Shown: positions 17,472 through 25,227 of the stretch, piece after piece
Layout: each line of letters opens with the position of its first letter
How positions within the stretch are numbered: the first letter of the stretch is position 1
Assembly (NCBI GenBank): GCA_947453725.1
Contig: CANGHH010000002.1
Coordinates: 62,001-126,000, forward strand
Direction of reading: 5' to 3'
Source of the DNA: Betaproteobacteria bacterium
GTDB taxonomy: Bacteria > Pseudomonadota > Gammaproteobacteria > Burkholderiales > Burkholderiaceae_C
Length of the DNA: 64,000 nt
Program-made: the position numbers and the translations under genes
The notes under the pieces: generated by a model
The model's database searches: none
What the model was told of the DNA's origin: nothing
Seen by the model: the letters and a program-made list of their open reading frames with translations, nothing else

Positions 17472-18824
17472 ATGAGCGATCTGCAACCGGCTGCGCAACC
17501 GCTGTGCGACGCCACCCACGACCCGGCGCTGCGCAGCTGGGTGGCGTCGGCCAATTGGCCGGACGCCGACTTCCCGATCCAGAACCTGCCACTCGGACGC
17601 TTCCGGCCGGTGGGGCGCGACCCAGCCCAGCCCGAGCCGCTGCGCGTCGGCGTGGCCATCGGTGACCAGGTGCTCGACCTGAAGGCGGCCGCCACGATGT
17701 GCCCCTGGGCCGACGAGGTTCACCCGCTGCTGGAACCGCTGGCGGCCGGCGACCTGGCGGCATTCATGGCCCTGGGCCGGCCGGCCTGGCGCACGCTGCG
17801 GGCGGCCTTGTCGGCCGCGCTGGCCGAAGGCAGCGACCAGGGCCCTTTCCTCGAGTCCTGCCTGCTGCCGATGGCCGAGGCGCAGATGGCGCTGCCCTGC
17901 CGCATCGGCGACTACACCGACTTCTACGCCGGCATCCACCACGCCCGCACCGTGGGTGCGCTGATGCGGCCCGACAGCCCGCTGCTGCCCAACTACGCCT
18001 GGGTGCCGATCGGCTACCACGGGCGGGCCTCGTCCGTCGGCATCGAAGGGCGCGTCAAGCGCCCGCAAGGCCAGACCCGCAGCAAGGACTCGGGTGAGGG
18101 CGGCGCGCCGCACGTCGGCCCGAGCAAGCGCCTGGACTACGAACTGGAACTGGGCCTGTGGATCGGTGCCGCCAACGCGCTGGGCGAGCCCGTCGCGATG
18201 GCGCAGGCCGAAGACCGCCTGTTCGGCGTGACCCTGCTGAACGACTGGTCGGCGCGCGACATCCAGGCCTGGGAATACCAGCCGCTGGGGCCCTTCCTGG
18301 CCAAGAGCTTCGTCACCACGGTGTCGCCGTGGGTCGTCTCCTTCGAGGCGCTGGCGCCTTTCCGTCGGCCCCCGGTCCGACCGGCCGACCAGCCCGCGGC
18401 CTTGCCCTACCTGGAGTCGGACTTCAACGCCGCCCACGGCGCGCTGGACATCACGCTGGAGGTTTGGCTGCAGACCGCCGCGATGCGCACCCGCGGCGAA
18501 CCGGCGCTGCGTCTGTCGCAGTCCAACGCGCTGGACGCCTGCTGGACGCCGGCGCAGCTGGTCACCCACCACACCAGCAATGGCTGCAACCTGCAGGTCG
18601 GCGACCTGCTGGGCACCGGCACGCTGTCGGGGCCACTGCCCGAACAGGGGGGCTCGCTGCTGGAACTCAGCCAGGGCGGCCGCCAGCCGCTGACCCTGCC
18701 GAATGGCGAGCAGCGCAGCTTCCTCGAAGACGGCGACACGGTGACGCTGCGTGCCCACTGCCGCGCGCCGGGCGCGGTGCGCATCGCGCTGGGGACGGTC
18801 AGCGGCACGGTGCTGGCGGCCTGA
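17472..18824 (+). CDS. fahA: Fumarylacetoacetase
   Basis: A 450-residue hydrolase that splits fumarylacetoacetate to fumarate and acetoacetate, the last step of the homogentisate pathway. The catalytic/metal region is well kept: DYTDFYAGIHHA, the Glu pair in DYELELGLWIG, and Asp in LNDWSARDIQAWE. SGEGGAPHVGPSKRL is replaced only slightly and GNGCNL-type residues occur as SNGCNLQVGD. The start at 17472 follows the hmgA stop by two bases. It is slightly longer than most homologues because of its N-terminus. It closes the operon; 68 bases separate it from the next gene. Confidence 0.96.
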   Translation: MSDLQPAAQPLCDATHDPALRSWVASANWPDADFPIQNLPLGRFRPVGRDPAQPEPLRVGVAIGDQVLDLKAAATMCPWADEVHPLLEPLAAGDLAAFMALGRPAWRTLRAALSAALAEGSDQGPFLESCLLPMAEAQMALPCRIGDYTDFYAGIHHARTVGALMRPDSPLLPNYAWVPIGYHGRASSVGIEGRVKRPQGQTRSKDSGEGGAPHVGPSKRLDYELELGLWIGAANALGEPVAMAQAEDRLFGVTLLNDWSARDIQAWEYQPLGPFLAKSFVTTVSPWVVSFEALAPFRRPPVRPADQPAALPYLESDFNAAHGALDITLEVWLQTAAMRTRGEPALRLSQSNALDACWTPAQLVTHHTSNGCNLQVGDLLGTGTLSGPLPEQGGSLLELSQGGRQPLTLPNGEQRSFLEDGDTVTLRAHCRAPGAVRIALGTVSGTVLAA

Positions 18825-18892
18825 AAAGGCGGTTCCCGCTGCCGCTTATGCGCGGCTGAAGGGCGCTGCGCCTGCGCAGAATCCACCTCACC
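18825..18892 (+). terminator. Possible hairpin after fahA
   Basis: Between fahA and the next gene, CTGCGC and GCGCAG (around 18867-18880) can form a short stem with a very small loop. There is no T-run after it, so termination here is only possible, not shown. Confidence 0.25.
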
Positions 18893-20467
18893 ATGGACGA
18901 TCTGCGCCTGCAAGCCGTGGCCGCCCGCGTGGTGGCCTGGCACAACCGACACCCGCTGGCGCGCCGCATCCGCACCCAGCAGGTCAGGTCGATCGGCTAT
19001 GTCGCGCTCAGCGTCGCCGAAGCGGCCGACGCCCTGCCGCCACCCGAAGCGACAGCGGCCAGCTGGGCCTCGACCGCGGTGGCGGCTGCGGCGCTGCCGG
19101 CCGAGGACAACTTCAGCGCGGCCTTCGCCGCGATGGCCGAACACCAGGCTGGCGTTGCGCCGGCGCCGGTCGCTGAGCCCGCTTCCGCCGCCGCGGCGGT
19201 CTTGGACGAAGCCGATGCGGTGACGGGCGACCCCGATGCCCGGCCCGAGCCGGCCTTCGAGTCCGACCGGGCTGCGCAGGCCGCCGTGCCGCTGCCCGGT
19301 GCGCCCCACATTCCGACGCTGCGCGACCGGGTGCTGGTCCGTTCGCAGCAACCCGAGGTCCAGGGGGCGCTGCTGGCCGCCCACGGCAGCTACAGCCCGA
19401 CGCCCCAGACCCCTGCGCTTCGGCCTTCCACCGCCGCCGACCCCGGCGACGGCGAGCATTTCATGGCGCCGCTGTCGCCGCGCGATCTGGCCCGCTGGGT
19501 GGCGCGGCACGGCCGCGCGCTGGTGCAGCCGCCGCTGGACGGCCCGATCCGCCGCATCGAGACGGTCGCGGGTGGGCCGCTGTCGGGCACGACCTACGTG
19601 CTGACGGCGGCCATCGCGGGCGGCGGCTTGACGGCCCGCGTGCTGGTCGGCACCGGCAGCGCGGGCCACGTGCTGGGGACCCGCCTGTGGAGCGTCCCCC
19701 GCGTGGCCTCGGCCGCCGCGCTCGTCGGCCTGCTGCTGCTGGGCGCGGTGGTGTCGGTGGTGCTGGCCTGGCGGCCGGCCGCTCCGGCGCTGGCGGCAAC
19801 CGGCCTCGCGCCCGCTGCCGCCGTGCCGGCTGCGATCTCGGCCGCGTCGGCCGCGTCGGCAGCACCAGCGGCGCAAGGGGCTGCCGCACCGCCGGCTGCC
19901 TCAGCAGCCTCAGCGGCTGAAGCCGATGTGGTCGCCCCGCCCGCCCCGCCCGCCGCATCGGCGGCCGCGCCTGCGCTGCCCGAATCGCGCCCCAGCACTG
20001 CCCAGCCGCTGCCGGCCGACGCGCACAAGGGCGCTGTCCGCCTGGCGTCGCCCGGGCTGCCCTTGAGCGAAGTTGACAAGGCCGCTGCCCGTGCAGCCGT
20101 CGCCGCCGCGAGGGCCGGCCGGACCGCCACGCCGGTCGCCCCGGTCGATCGGGCGACGGCACCGCCATCGGCTGCCGACGCCAGCCGGTCCGCAGGTCCG
20201 GCACCGGCCGCCAGCGCGGCGCCTGCCGGCCCGGCCTACGCCGTCTCCACGCGCAGCCTGCGCACCCGGGCCGAAGCCGAACAGGTGCAGATGGCCATGG
20301 TCGCGCTGCTGCGCAGCGCGGGCGTGACGGGTGGCCATGTCGACCTGCTGCCCGAAGGCGACGACTGGCGCGTCGTGGCCTGGCCTTTCAGCGGCTCGGC
20401 CGACGCCGACCGCTACCGCGTTCTGCTGGCCGGCCGCGGCATGAAGGTCGAGGTGCTGCGCTTCTGA
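18893..20467 (+). CDS. Single-span membrane protein with Ala/Pro-rich linker and SPOR-like C-terminal domain
   Basis: A 524-residue protein. The first 250 or so residues are cytoplasmic, with a conserved-looking start (LAVAARVVAWHNRHPLA type) and a block around 195-245 (LARWVARHGRALV). One membrane helix follows (AALVGLLLLGAVVSVVLAW, about 277-295). After it comes a long periplasmic Ala/Pro/Ser linker and a final 75-residue domain. That domain (AYAVSTRSLRTRAEAEQ to EVLRF) has the length and pattern of a SPOR peptidoglycan-binding domain. A role in cell envelope or division is therefore possible. The gene stands alone and I know no named family. Confidence 0.7.
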   Translation: MDDLRLQAVAARVVAWHNRHPLARRIRTQQVRSIGYVALSVAEAADALPPPEATAASWASTAVAAAALPAEDNFSAAFAAMAEHQAGVAPAPVAEPASAAAAVLDEADAVTGDPDARPEPAFESDRAAQAAVPLPGAPHIPTLRDRVLVRSQQPEVQGALLAAHGSYSPTPQTPALRPSTAADPGDGEHFMAPLSPRDLARWVARHGRALVQPPLDGPIRRIETVAGGPLSGTTYVLTAAIAGGGLTARVLVGTGSAGHVLGTRLWSVPRVASAAALVGLLLLGAVVSVVLAWRPAAPALAATGLAPAAAVPAAISAASAASAAPAAQGAAAPPAASAASAAEADVVAPPAPPAASAAAPALPESRPSTAQPLPADAHKGAVRLASPGLPLSEVDKAAARAAVAAARAGRTATPVAPVDRATAPPSAADASRSAGPAPAASAAPAGPAYAVSTRSLRTRAEAEQVQMAMVALLRSAGVTGGHVDLLPEGDDWRVVAWPFSGSADADRYRVLLAGRGMKVEVLRF

Positions 20468-20477
20468 GCGCCGCAAG

Positions 20478-20512
20478 GCCGGCTGAAACCTGCCGACCCC
20501 CGCTCAGCCGGC
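20478..20512. terminator. Hairpin between convergent genes
   Basis: GCCGGCTGA at 20478-20486 and TCAGCCGGC at 20504-20512 form a perfect nine-base stem with a 17-base loop. It sits between the stops of the SPOR-like gene and the convergent acyltransferase, partly over the latter's stop codon. There is no strong T-run, so it may be a weak bidirectional terminator. Confidence 0.45.
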
Positions 20513-21094
20513 TTCGAACTGGTCGGCGTTGCGGCCCTTGATGCCGGCATAGAAGCGCTTGATCTCGGCCATGTCGGCTTCGACGTTGCCGGTGGGCTGG
20601 AACACCGGGCCCAGGCCGCTGACCTTGCGTTGGTAGTCCATGTAGGCCAGCACGATCGGCACCCGGGCTTGCAGCGCGATGTAGTAGAAGCCCGTCTTCC
20701 AGTGCCGCGTCTTGCCGCGCGTGCCTTCGGGCGGCACCACCAGCTGCAGCGGGCCGTCGGCGGCTACCAGCGCCGCAGCCGACGCCGCCACCAGGTTGGT
20801 CGATTGGCTGCGGTCCACCGCGATGCCGCCGAGCCAGCGCATCAGCGCGCCGAAGGGCCAGCGGAAGAGGCTCTGCTTGCCCATCCAGTAGACGTTCAGG
20901 CGCAGGCTGTAAGCCACCATCAGCGTGTAGGGCAGGTCCCAGTTGCTGGTGTGCGGCGCGGCGATCAGCACGCACTTGGGCATCTCGGCCGGCAGTTCGC
21001 CCTGCACCGTCCAGCCGTTCAGGCGCAGGAAGGCGCGCGAGCCGGCGCGCAGGACGGTGTTGACCAGCGGGGTGGTGAAGAGGGTACGGTGCAT
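20504..21094 (-). CDS. 1-acyl-sn-glycerol-3-phosphate acyltransferase-like protein (PlsC family)
   Basis: A 196-residue acyltransferase. The catalytic HX4D motif is PHTSNWD (near residue 47) and the glycerol-phosphate binding motif is PPEGTRG (near 125). Sequence WKTGFYYIALQARVPIVLAY is typical of short PlsC proteins. It would transfer an acyl chain to lysophosphatidate or another lipid at the inner-membrane face. The ATG at 21094 is preferred; the open frame 15 codons further upstream would enter the divergent promoter region. It is divergent from the phosphofructokinase gene and has no partner gene. The precise acceptor is not known. Confidence 0.85.
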   Translation of the reverse strand: MHRTLFTTPLVNTVLRAGSRAFLRLNGWTVQGELPAEMPKCVLIAAPHTSNWDLPYTLMVAYSLRLNVYWMGKQSLFRWPFGALMRWLGGIAVDRSQSTNLVAASAAALVAADGPLQLVVPPEGTRGKTRHWKTGFYYIALQARVPIVLAYMDYQRKVSGLGPVFQPTGNVEADMAEIKRFYAGIKGRNADQFEAG

Positions 21095-21121
21095 GGGGAT
21101 CAGCAGTCGGCGCGCCCGGCA

Positions 21122-21149
21122 TTGTCGCCCTGCGGGCAAAGGCTACGAT
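21122..21149 (+). promoter_or_regulatory. Candidate sigma-70 promoter for the phosphofructokinase operon
   Basis: TTGTCG at 21122-21127 and TACGAT at 21144-21149 are separated by 16 bases, 31 bases before the ATG at 21181. The match to consensus is moderate. Confidence 0.4.
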
Positions 21150-21180
21150 CCGGAGCCATGTCTGTTCAGCAGGAGCCGTG

Positions 21181-22395
21181 ATGTCGTCTGGAAAAATTCT
21201 CGTCGCCCAAGGTGGCGGCCCGACTGCCGTGATCAACCAGAGCCTGGCCGGCGTGGTGCTGGAAGCGCGCCGGCACCACGGCGTGAGTCTGGTCTACGGC
21301 GCGCGCCACGGCGTGCGCGGCATCGTCAACGAGGATCTCGTCGACCTCACGCGCGAGACCAGCCACAACCTGGAGATGGTGGCCGGCACACCGGGCAGCG
21401 CCCTGGGCAGCACGCGCGACAAGCCCGACCTGCCGTACTGCCAGGAGATCTTCCAGGTGCTCAAGGCCCATGCCATCGAGCACTTCTTCTACATCGGCGG
21501 CAACGACAGCGCCGACACCGTGCGCATCGTCGCCGAAGAGGCGCACAAGGTGGCCTACCCGCTGCGGGCCATCCACATCCCGAAGACGATCGACAACGAT
21601 CTGGTGGGCAACGACCACACGCCCGGTTTCCCCTCGGCGGCACGCTTCGTGGCCCAGGCCTTCGCCGGCGCCAACCTCGACAACGCGGCGCTGACGGGCG
21701 TTTACGTGGGCGTGGTGATGGGCCGCCACGCCGGCTTCCTCACCGCCGCCAGCGCGCTGGGCAAGAAGTTTCCCGACGACGGTCCGCACCTCATCTACCT
21801 GCCCGAGCGGGTGTTCGAGATCGACCGCTTCCTGGCCGACGTGAAGGCCATGTACGAGCGCCACGGCCGCTGCGTCATTGCCGTCAGCGAAGGCATCCAT
21901 GACGCCGACGGCGCGCCGATCGCCACCAAGCTGGCGGCCGACATCGAGAAGGACGCGCATGGCAACGTGCAACTCTCGGGCAACGGTGCGCTCGCCGACC
22001 TGCTGTGCGAGGAGATCAAGGCCAAACTGCAGATCAAGCGCGTGCGCGGCGACACCTTCGGCTACCTGCAGCGCAGTTTCGTGGGCTGCGTCAGCGACGT
22101 CGACGCGCGCGAGGCCCGCGAAGTCGGCGAGAAGGCCGTGCAGTACGCGATGTGGGGCCAGAGCAGCGGCTCGGTGGCGGTCCGTCGCACCGGTTTCTAT
22201 TCGGTCGACTACACGCTGCAAACGCTGGACGCGGTGGCCGGCAAGACGCGCACGATGGAGGACGAGTTCATCTCGGCTTGCGGCACCGACATCACCGATG
22301 CATTCCGGCTCTACCTGCGCCCCTTGCTGGGCTCGGGCATGGCGGATGCTTACCGCCTGCGGCCCAATCCGGTCGCGAAGATCCTCCAGCGCTGA
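21181..22395 (+). CDS. 6-phosphofructokinase, pyrophosphate-dependent type
   Basis: A 404-residue phosphofructokinase. The donor-specificity positions read GGNDS (D109) and PKTIDND (K135). Asp after GGN/GGD and Lys in PKTIDND are the marks of pyrophosphate-using enzymes, while ATP enzymes have Gly at both. It should therefore convert fructose 6-phosphate and PPi reversibly to fructose 1,6-bisphosphate in the cytoplasm. The ATG at 21181 is preferred over the GTG just before it, since AGGAG (21171-21175) is five bases upstream. A second, different phosphofructokinase begins 12 bases after the stop. Confidence 0.88.
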   Translation: MSSGKILVAQGGGPTAVINQSLAGVVLEARRHHGVSLVYGARHGVRGIVNEDLVDLTRETSHNLEMVAGTPGSALGSTRDKPDLPYCQEIFQVLKAHAIEHFFYIGGNDSADTVRIVAEEAHKVAYPLRAIHIPKTIDNDLVGNDHTPGFPSAARFVAQAFAGANLDNAALTGVYVGVVMGRHAGFLTAASALGKKFPDDGPHLIYLPERVFEIDRFLADVKAMYERHGRCVIAVSEGIHDADGAPIATKLAADIEKDAHGNVQLSGNGALADLLCEEIKAKLQIKRVRGDTFGYLQRSFVGCVSDVDAREAREVGEKAVQYAMWGQSSGSVAVRRTGFYSVDYTLQTLDAVAGKTRTMEDEFISACGTDITDAFRLYLRPLLGSGMADAYRLRPNPVAKILQR

Positions 22396-22407
22396 AGGGC
22401 GGTCGAC

Positions 22408-23460
22408 GTGCACATCGGCATCCTCACCGGCGGCGGCGACTGCCCGGGCTTGAATGCCGTCATCCGCGCCGTCACGCTCGCGCTGGTGCGCCAGGGCGCT
22501 GTCAGGGTCACCGGCATCGAGCGCGGTTTCCACGGCCTGCTCAAGGGCTGCTCGCGCACGCTCACGCCCCAGGGCGTGGCCGACATCCTGGCCGTCGGTG
22601 GCACCATCCTCGGCAGTCACAACAGCTGCGACCCTTTCGGCTTCGAAGGCCGCGACCGCAGCGACGAAGCGCTGGCCTACGCCCGCGAGCTCGGGCTGGA
22701 CGGGCTGGTCGTGATCGGCGGCGACGGCACCATGGGCATCGCGCACCGCCTGGCGCTGCGCGGGCTGCCGGTGGTGGGCGTGCCCAAGACCATCGACAAC
22801 GACCTGCCCGGCACCGACCGCACCTTCGGCTTCGACAGCGCGGTGGCCATCGTGTCCGAGGCGCTGGACCGCATCGCCACCACCGCGCGCAGCCACCAGC
22901 GCGTGATGATCGTCGAGACCATGGGCCGCTATGCCGGCTGGATCGCGCTCGAAGGCGGCCTGGCCGGCGGCGCCGACGTGATCCTGCTGCCCGAGCTGCC
23001 CTTCAGCGTCGACGCGGTGGCCGCGCACGCGCGGCAGCGCGAGGCGGCCGGACTGCACACCGTGATCTGCATCGCCGAGGGGGCGCGCGCCGCAGGCGAG
23101 GGCCTGACGGTGCGCGAGCGCATTGCCGGCAGCCCCGACCCGCTGCGCCTGGGCGGCGTCAGCGCCTGGCTGCAGCAGCGGCTGCAGCCCCTGGTCACCA
23201 GCGAAGTGAGGAGCACGCTGCTCGGCCATGTGCAGCGCGGCGGCACACCCACCGCCTACGACCGTGTGTTGGCCACGCGTTTCGGCTGGCATGCCGCCGC
23301 GCTGGTGCTGCAGGGCTGCTTCGGCCGCATGGTCGCGCTGCAGGGCGACACCATCGTCAGCCACGCCATCGAGACCGTCGCGGGCCGTAGCCGGCCGGTG
23401 CCGGCGGACGACACGCTGCTGCACGTGGCGCGCGGTACCGGGGTTATGCTGGGGCAATGA
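22408..23460 (+). CDS. 6-phosphofructokinase, mixed-substrate group III type
   Basis: A 350-residue phosphofructokinase with N-terminal GILTGGGDCPGLNAVIR. The specificity positions are mixed: GGDGT (G107, as in ATP enzymes) but PKTIDND (K127, as in PPi enzymes). This combination defines the mixed or group III family, whose members differ in phosphoryl donor, so ATP or PPi cannot be decided. METMGR is present as VETMGRYAGW. GTG start at 22408, weak ribosome site. It is the second gene of a three-gene operon and its stop overlaps the next ATG by four bases. It is clearly not a recent copy of its neighbour: sizes and motifs differ. Confidence 0.88.
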   Translation: MHIGILTGGGDCPGLNAVIRAVTLALVRQGAVRVTGIERGFHGLLKGCSRTLTPQGVADILAVGGTILGSHNSCDPFGFEGRDRSDEALAYARELGLDGLVVIGGDGTMGIAHRLALRGLPVVGVPKTIDNDLPGTDRTFGFDSAVAIVSEALDRIATTARSHQRVMIVETMGRYAGWIALEGGLAGGADVILLPELPFSVDAVAAHARQREAAGLHTVICIAEGARAAGEGLTVRERIAGSPDPLRLGGVSAWLQQRLQPLVTSEVRSTLLGHVQRGGTPTAYDRVLATRFGWHAAALVLQGCFGRMVALQGDTIVSHAIETVAGRSRPVPADDTLLHVARGTGVMLGQ

Positions 23461-24326
23461 CACTGCTGCCTGCGCTCTCTGGTGAACGGCTGCGCTTCGA
23501 TGGCCTGAACTGCTATGTCGACGGCAGCGGACCGCCGCTGTTGCTGGTGCACAGCGTCAACGCCGCGGCTTCGGCGGCTGAAGTCAGGCCGCTGTTCGAG
23601 CACTACCGGGCCACGCGCACGGTGTTCGCCATCGAACTGCCCGGCTACGGATTCAGCGACCGCGGCGACCGCGCCTACAGCCCACGGCTGATGACCGACG
23701 CCCTGCACGCGGTGGCCGCGCAGATCCGCCAGCGCTGCGGGCCGGCGCCGCTGGACGCGATGGCGTTGTCGCTGGGCTGCGAATTCCTGGCCCGCGCAGC
23801 GGTCGAGCAACCCACGCACTGGGGTCGGCTGGCGCTGGTCAGCCCGACCGGCTTCATGGGCCGCAAGCCGCGCCGCGGCCCGGCCGGCAGCACGCGCGGC
23901 ATGCCCTGGCTGTACCGCACGCTGAGCGCGCCGCTGTGGAGCCAGGCGCTGTTCAAGGGCCTGACGAAGCCCGCCGTGGTGCGCTACTTCCTGCAGCGCA
24001 CCTGGGGCGGCAAGGCCATCGACGAAACCCTGTGCGCCTACTCGGTGGCCACCGCGGCGCAGCCCGGCGCGCGCTTTGCGCCGCTGCACTTCCTGGCCGG
24101 CAACTTGTTCAGCGCCGACATCCACCGCGTCTACGAAGCCCTGACCCAGCCGGTGTGGGCCAGCCACGGCGTGCGCGGCGATTTCACCGACTACCGTGGC
24201 ATGGCCATCGTCAGCGGCCGGCCGAACTGGCAGATCCAGGTCTTCCAGACCGGCGCCTTGCCCTACTTCGAGCGGCCGGCCGAATTCGAGGCCGCGATGG
24301 ACCGCTTTCTGGCCAGCGCGCGCTGA
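23457..24326 (+). CDS. Alpha/beta hydrolase-fold protein lacking the usual catalytic His
   Basis: A 289-residue alpha/beta hydrolase-like protein. The oxyanion region reads LLLVHSVNAAASAAE rather than HG. The nucleophile elbow is ALSLGCEF with S105, where GxSxG is usual. Near the C-terminus the family expects GHxPxxExPxxF with the catalytic His. Here the same stretch is GALPYFERPAEF, with A267 at the His position. It may therefore not be an active hydrolase, or it may use another His. It is coupled to the phosphofructokinase gene by ATGA overlap, which suggests joint expression but does not reveal a function. Confidence 0.75.
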   Translation: MTLLPALSGERLRFDGLNCYVDGSGPPLLLVHSVNAAASAAEVRPLFEHYRATRTVFAIELPGYGFSDRGDRAYSPRLMTDALHAVAAQIRQRCGPAPLDAMALSLGCEFLARAAVEQPTHWGRLALVSPTGFMGRKPRRGPAGSTRGMPWLYRTLSAPLWSQALFKGLTKPAVVRYFLQRTWGGKAIDETLCAYSVATAAQPGARFAPLHFLAGNLFSADIHRVYEALTQPVWASHGVRGDFTDYRGMAIVSGRPNWQIQVFQTGALPYFERPAEFEAAMDRFLASAR

Positions 24327-24374
24327 GCCGCCCCGGAGCCCGCGACAAGGCTTTGCGAACGCGCTTGGCTTCAG

Positions 24375-24403
24375 GCCGATGCGGACCCGCAGGTCGCATC
24401 GGC
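24375..24403. terminator. Hairpin between convergent genes
   Basis: GCCGATGCG at 24375-24383 pairs perfectly with CGCATCGGC at 24395-24403 around an 11-base loop, in the 89 bases between two convergent genes. No T-run follows on either strand, so this is a candidate bidirectional terminator only. Confidence 0.45.
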
Positions 24404-24415
24404 GCTGTCGCGGTC

Positions 24416-25054
24416 TTACTTGGCGGACTTCTTCGGCGCGGATTTCTTGACCGCGGCCTTCGGGGCGGCTGCCGCCTTGACGGCGACCTTCGGCGCGGCC
24501 GGTGCCTGGGCGGCCACTTTCTTGGCGGCAACCTTCTTGGCGACCGGCGCGGGCGCAGCGGCCTTCTTCGCGGCTGGGGTCTTCACGGCGGCCTTCTTGG
24601 CGACCGGCGCGGGCGCAGCGGCCTTGGGCTTCATGCCCATCGCCTTCTTCATGGCGGTGGCTTCTTTCTCGATCGCCTTCTGCAGCGCCTTGGCCTTCTT
24701 CTCGGCGCTGAGCTGCAGCGCGGCCAGTTGCTTGCCGGTGCTGCGCTTGGTGGCTTCGAGCTGCTTCTCGGCGGCCTTCACCGACTTCTCGGCCGATGCG
24801 CCAGCCTTCGACAACTGGGCCTGCGCGCTGGCCAGTTGCTTCTCGGCGGCCTTCACCAGGCTGCCGACCTTGGCCTGCACTTGCGCGCCCTTCTTCATCA
24901 CGGCCTTCCTGGCCTTGCCCACGCCAGCCGACACGGCGTCACCCAGCGACTCGATCTTGTGGGTCACGGCAGTGCCGACTTCCTTGGCGGCGGTGCCCAG
25001 GTGCTCGCCGGCGGTTGCGAGTTCAGACTTCTTGGTGGTCTTGCGGGTGGCCAT
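24416..25054 (-). CDS. Histone H1-like / AlgP-like nucleoid protein
   Basis: A 212-residue very basic protein. The first 130 residues are helical with repeated KAAEKQLA-type coiled segments. The last 80 are low-complexity Lys/Ala/Pro with AAPAPVAKKAA occurring twice, as in histone H1-like proteins and AlgP of proteobacteria. Such proteins bind DNA without strong sequence specificity. The helical N-terminal part (TAAKEVGTAVTHKIESLGDAV) also has some phasin-like character. The ATG at 25054 has AGGAAG just upstream. It is divergent from the epoxide hydrolase gene. Confidence 0.8.
   Translation of the reverse strand: MATRKTTKKSELATAGEHLGTAAKEVGTAVTHKIESLGDAVSAGVGKARKAVMKKGAQVQAKVGSLVKAAEKQLASAQAQLSKAGASAEKSVKAAEKQLEATKRSTGKQLAALQLSAEKKAKALQKAIEKEATAMKKAMGMKPKAAAPAPVAKKAAVKTPAAKKAAAPAPVAKKVAAKKVAAQAPAAPKVAVKAAAAPKAAVKKSAPKKSAK
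24532..24625 (+). repeat. 34-base direct repeat in the H1-like gene
   Basis: A 34-base unit occurs identically at 24532-24565 and 24592-24625, 60 bases apart, and codes the repeated Lys/Ala/Pro tail. Identity at the DNA level, including third codon positions, points to recent duplication within the gene. Gain or loss of one 60-base unit would stay in frame. Confidence 0.8.
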
Positions 25055-25227
25055 GGTCTTCCTTTGAATATGAACGTTGGCTGCGAAAATTTGCAGTTCC
25101 CGCGAATCTACGCTGCGCACGGCACGGTGACGGTGCGCCAGCGCATGGTTTGCAGCGCGCCCGCAACACAATGGGCGCGCCGCGCGCCGCTTCTGTGCAA
25201 AGCGGTCCGTCAACACGGAGCCCAGCC

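Noticed and set aside
19700..20200. Low-complexity Ala/Pro stretch as a possible assembly error
   Set aside because: The frame stays open through it into a well-formed end domain, so it is a natural linker.
21178..21180. GTG as start of the first phosphofructokinase
   Set aside because: An ATG follows directly and has the better spacing to AGGAG.
24532..24625. CRISPR-like repeats
   Set aside because: Only two units, inside a coding region, in frame and coding for a Lys/Ala/Pro tail.
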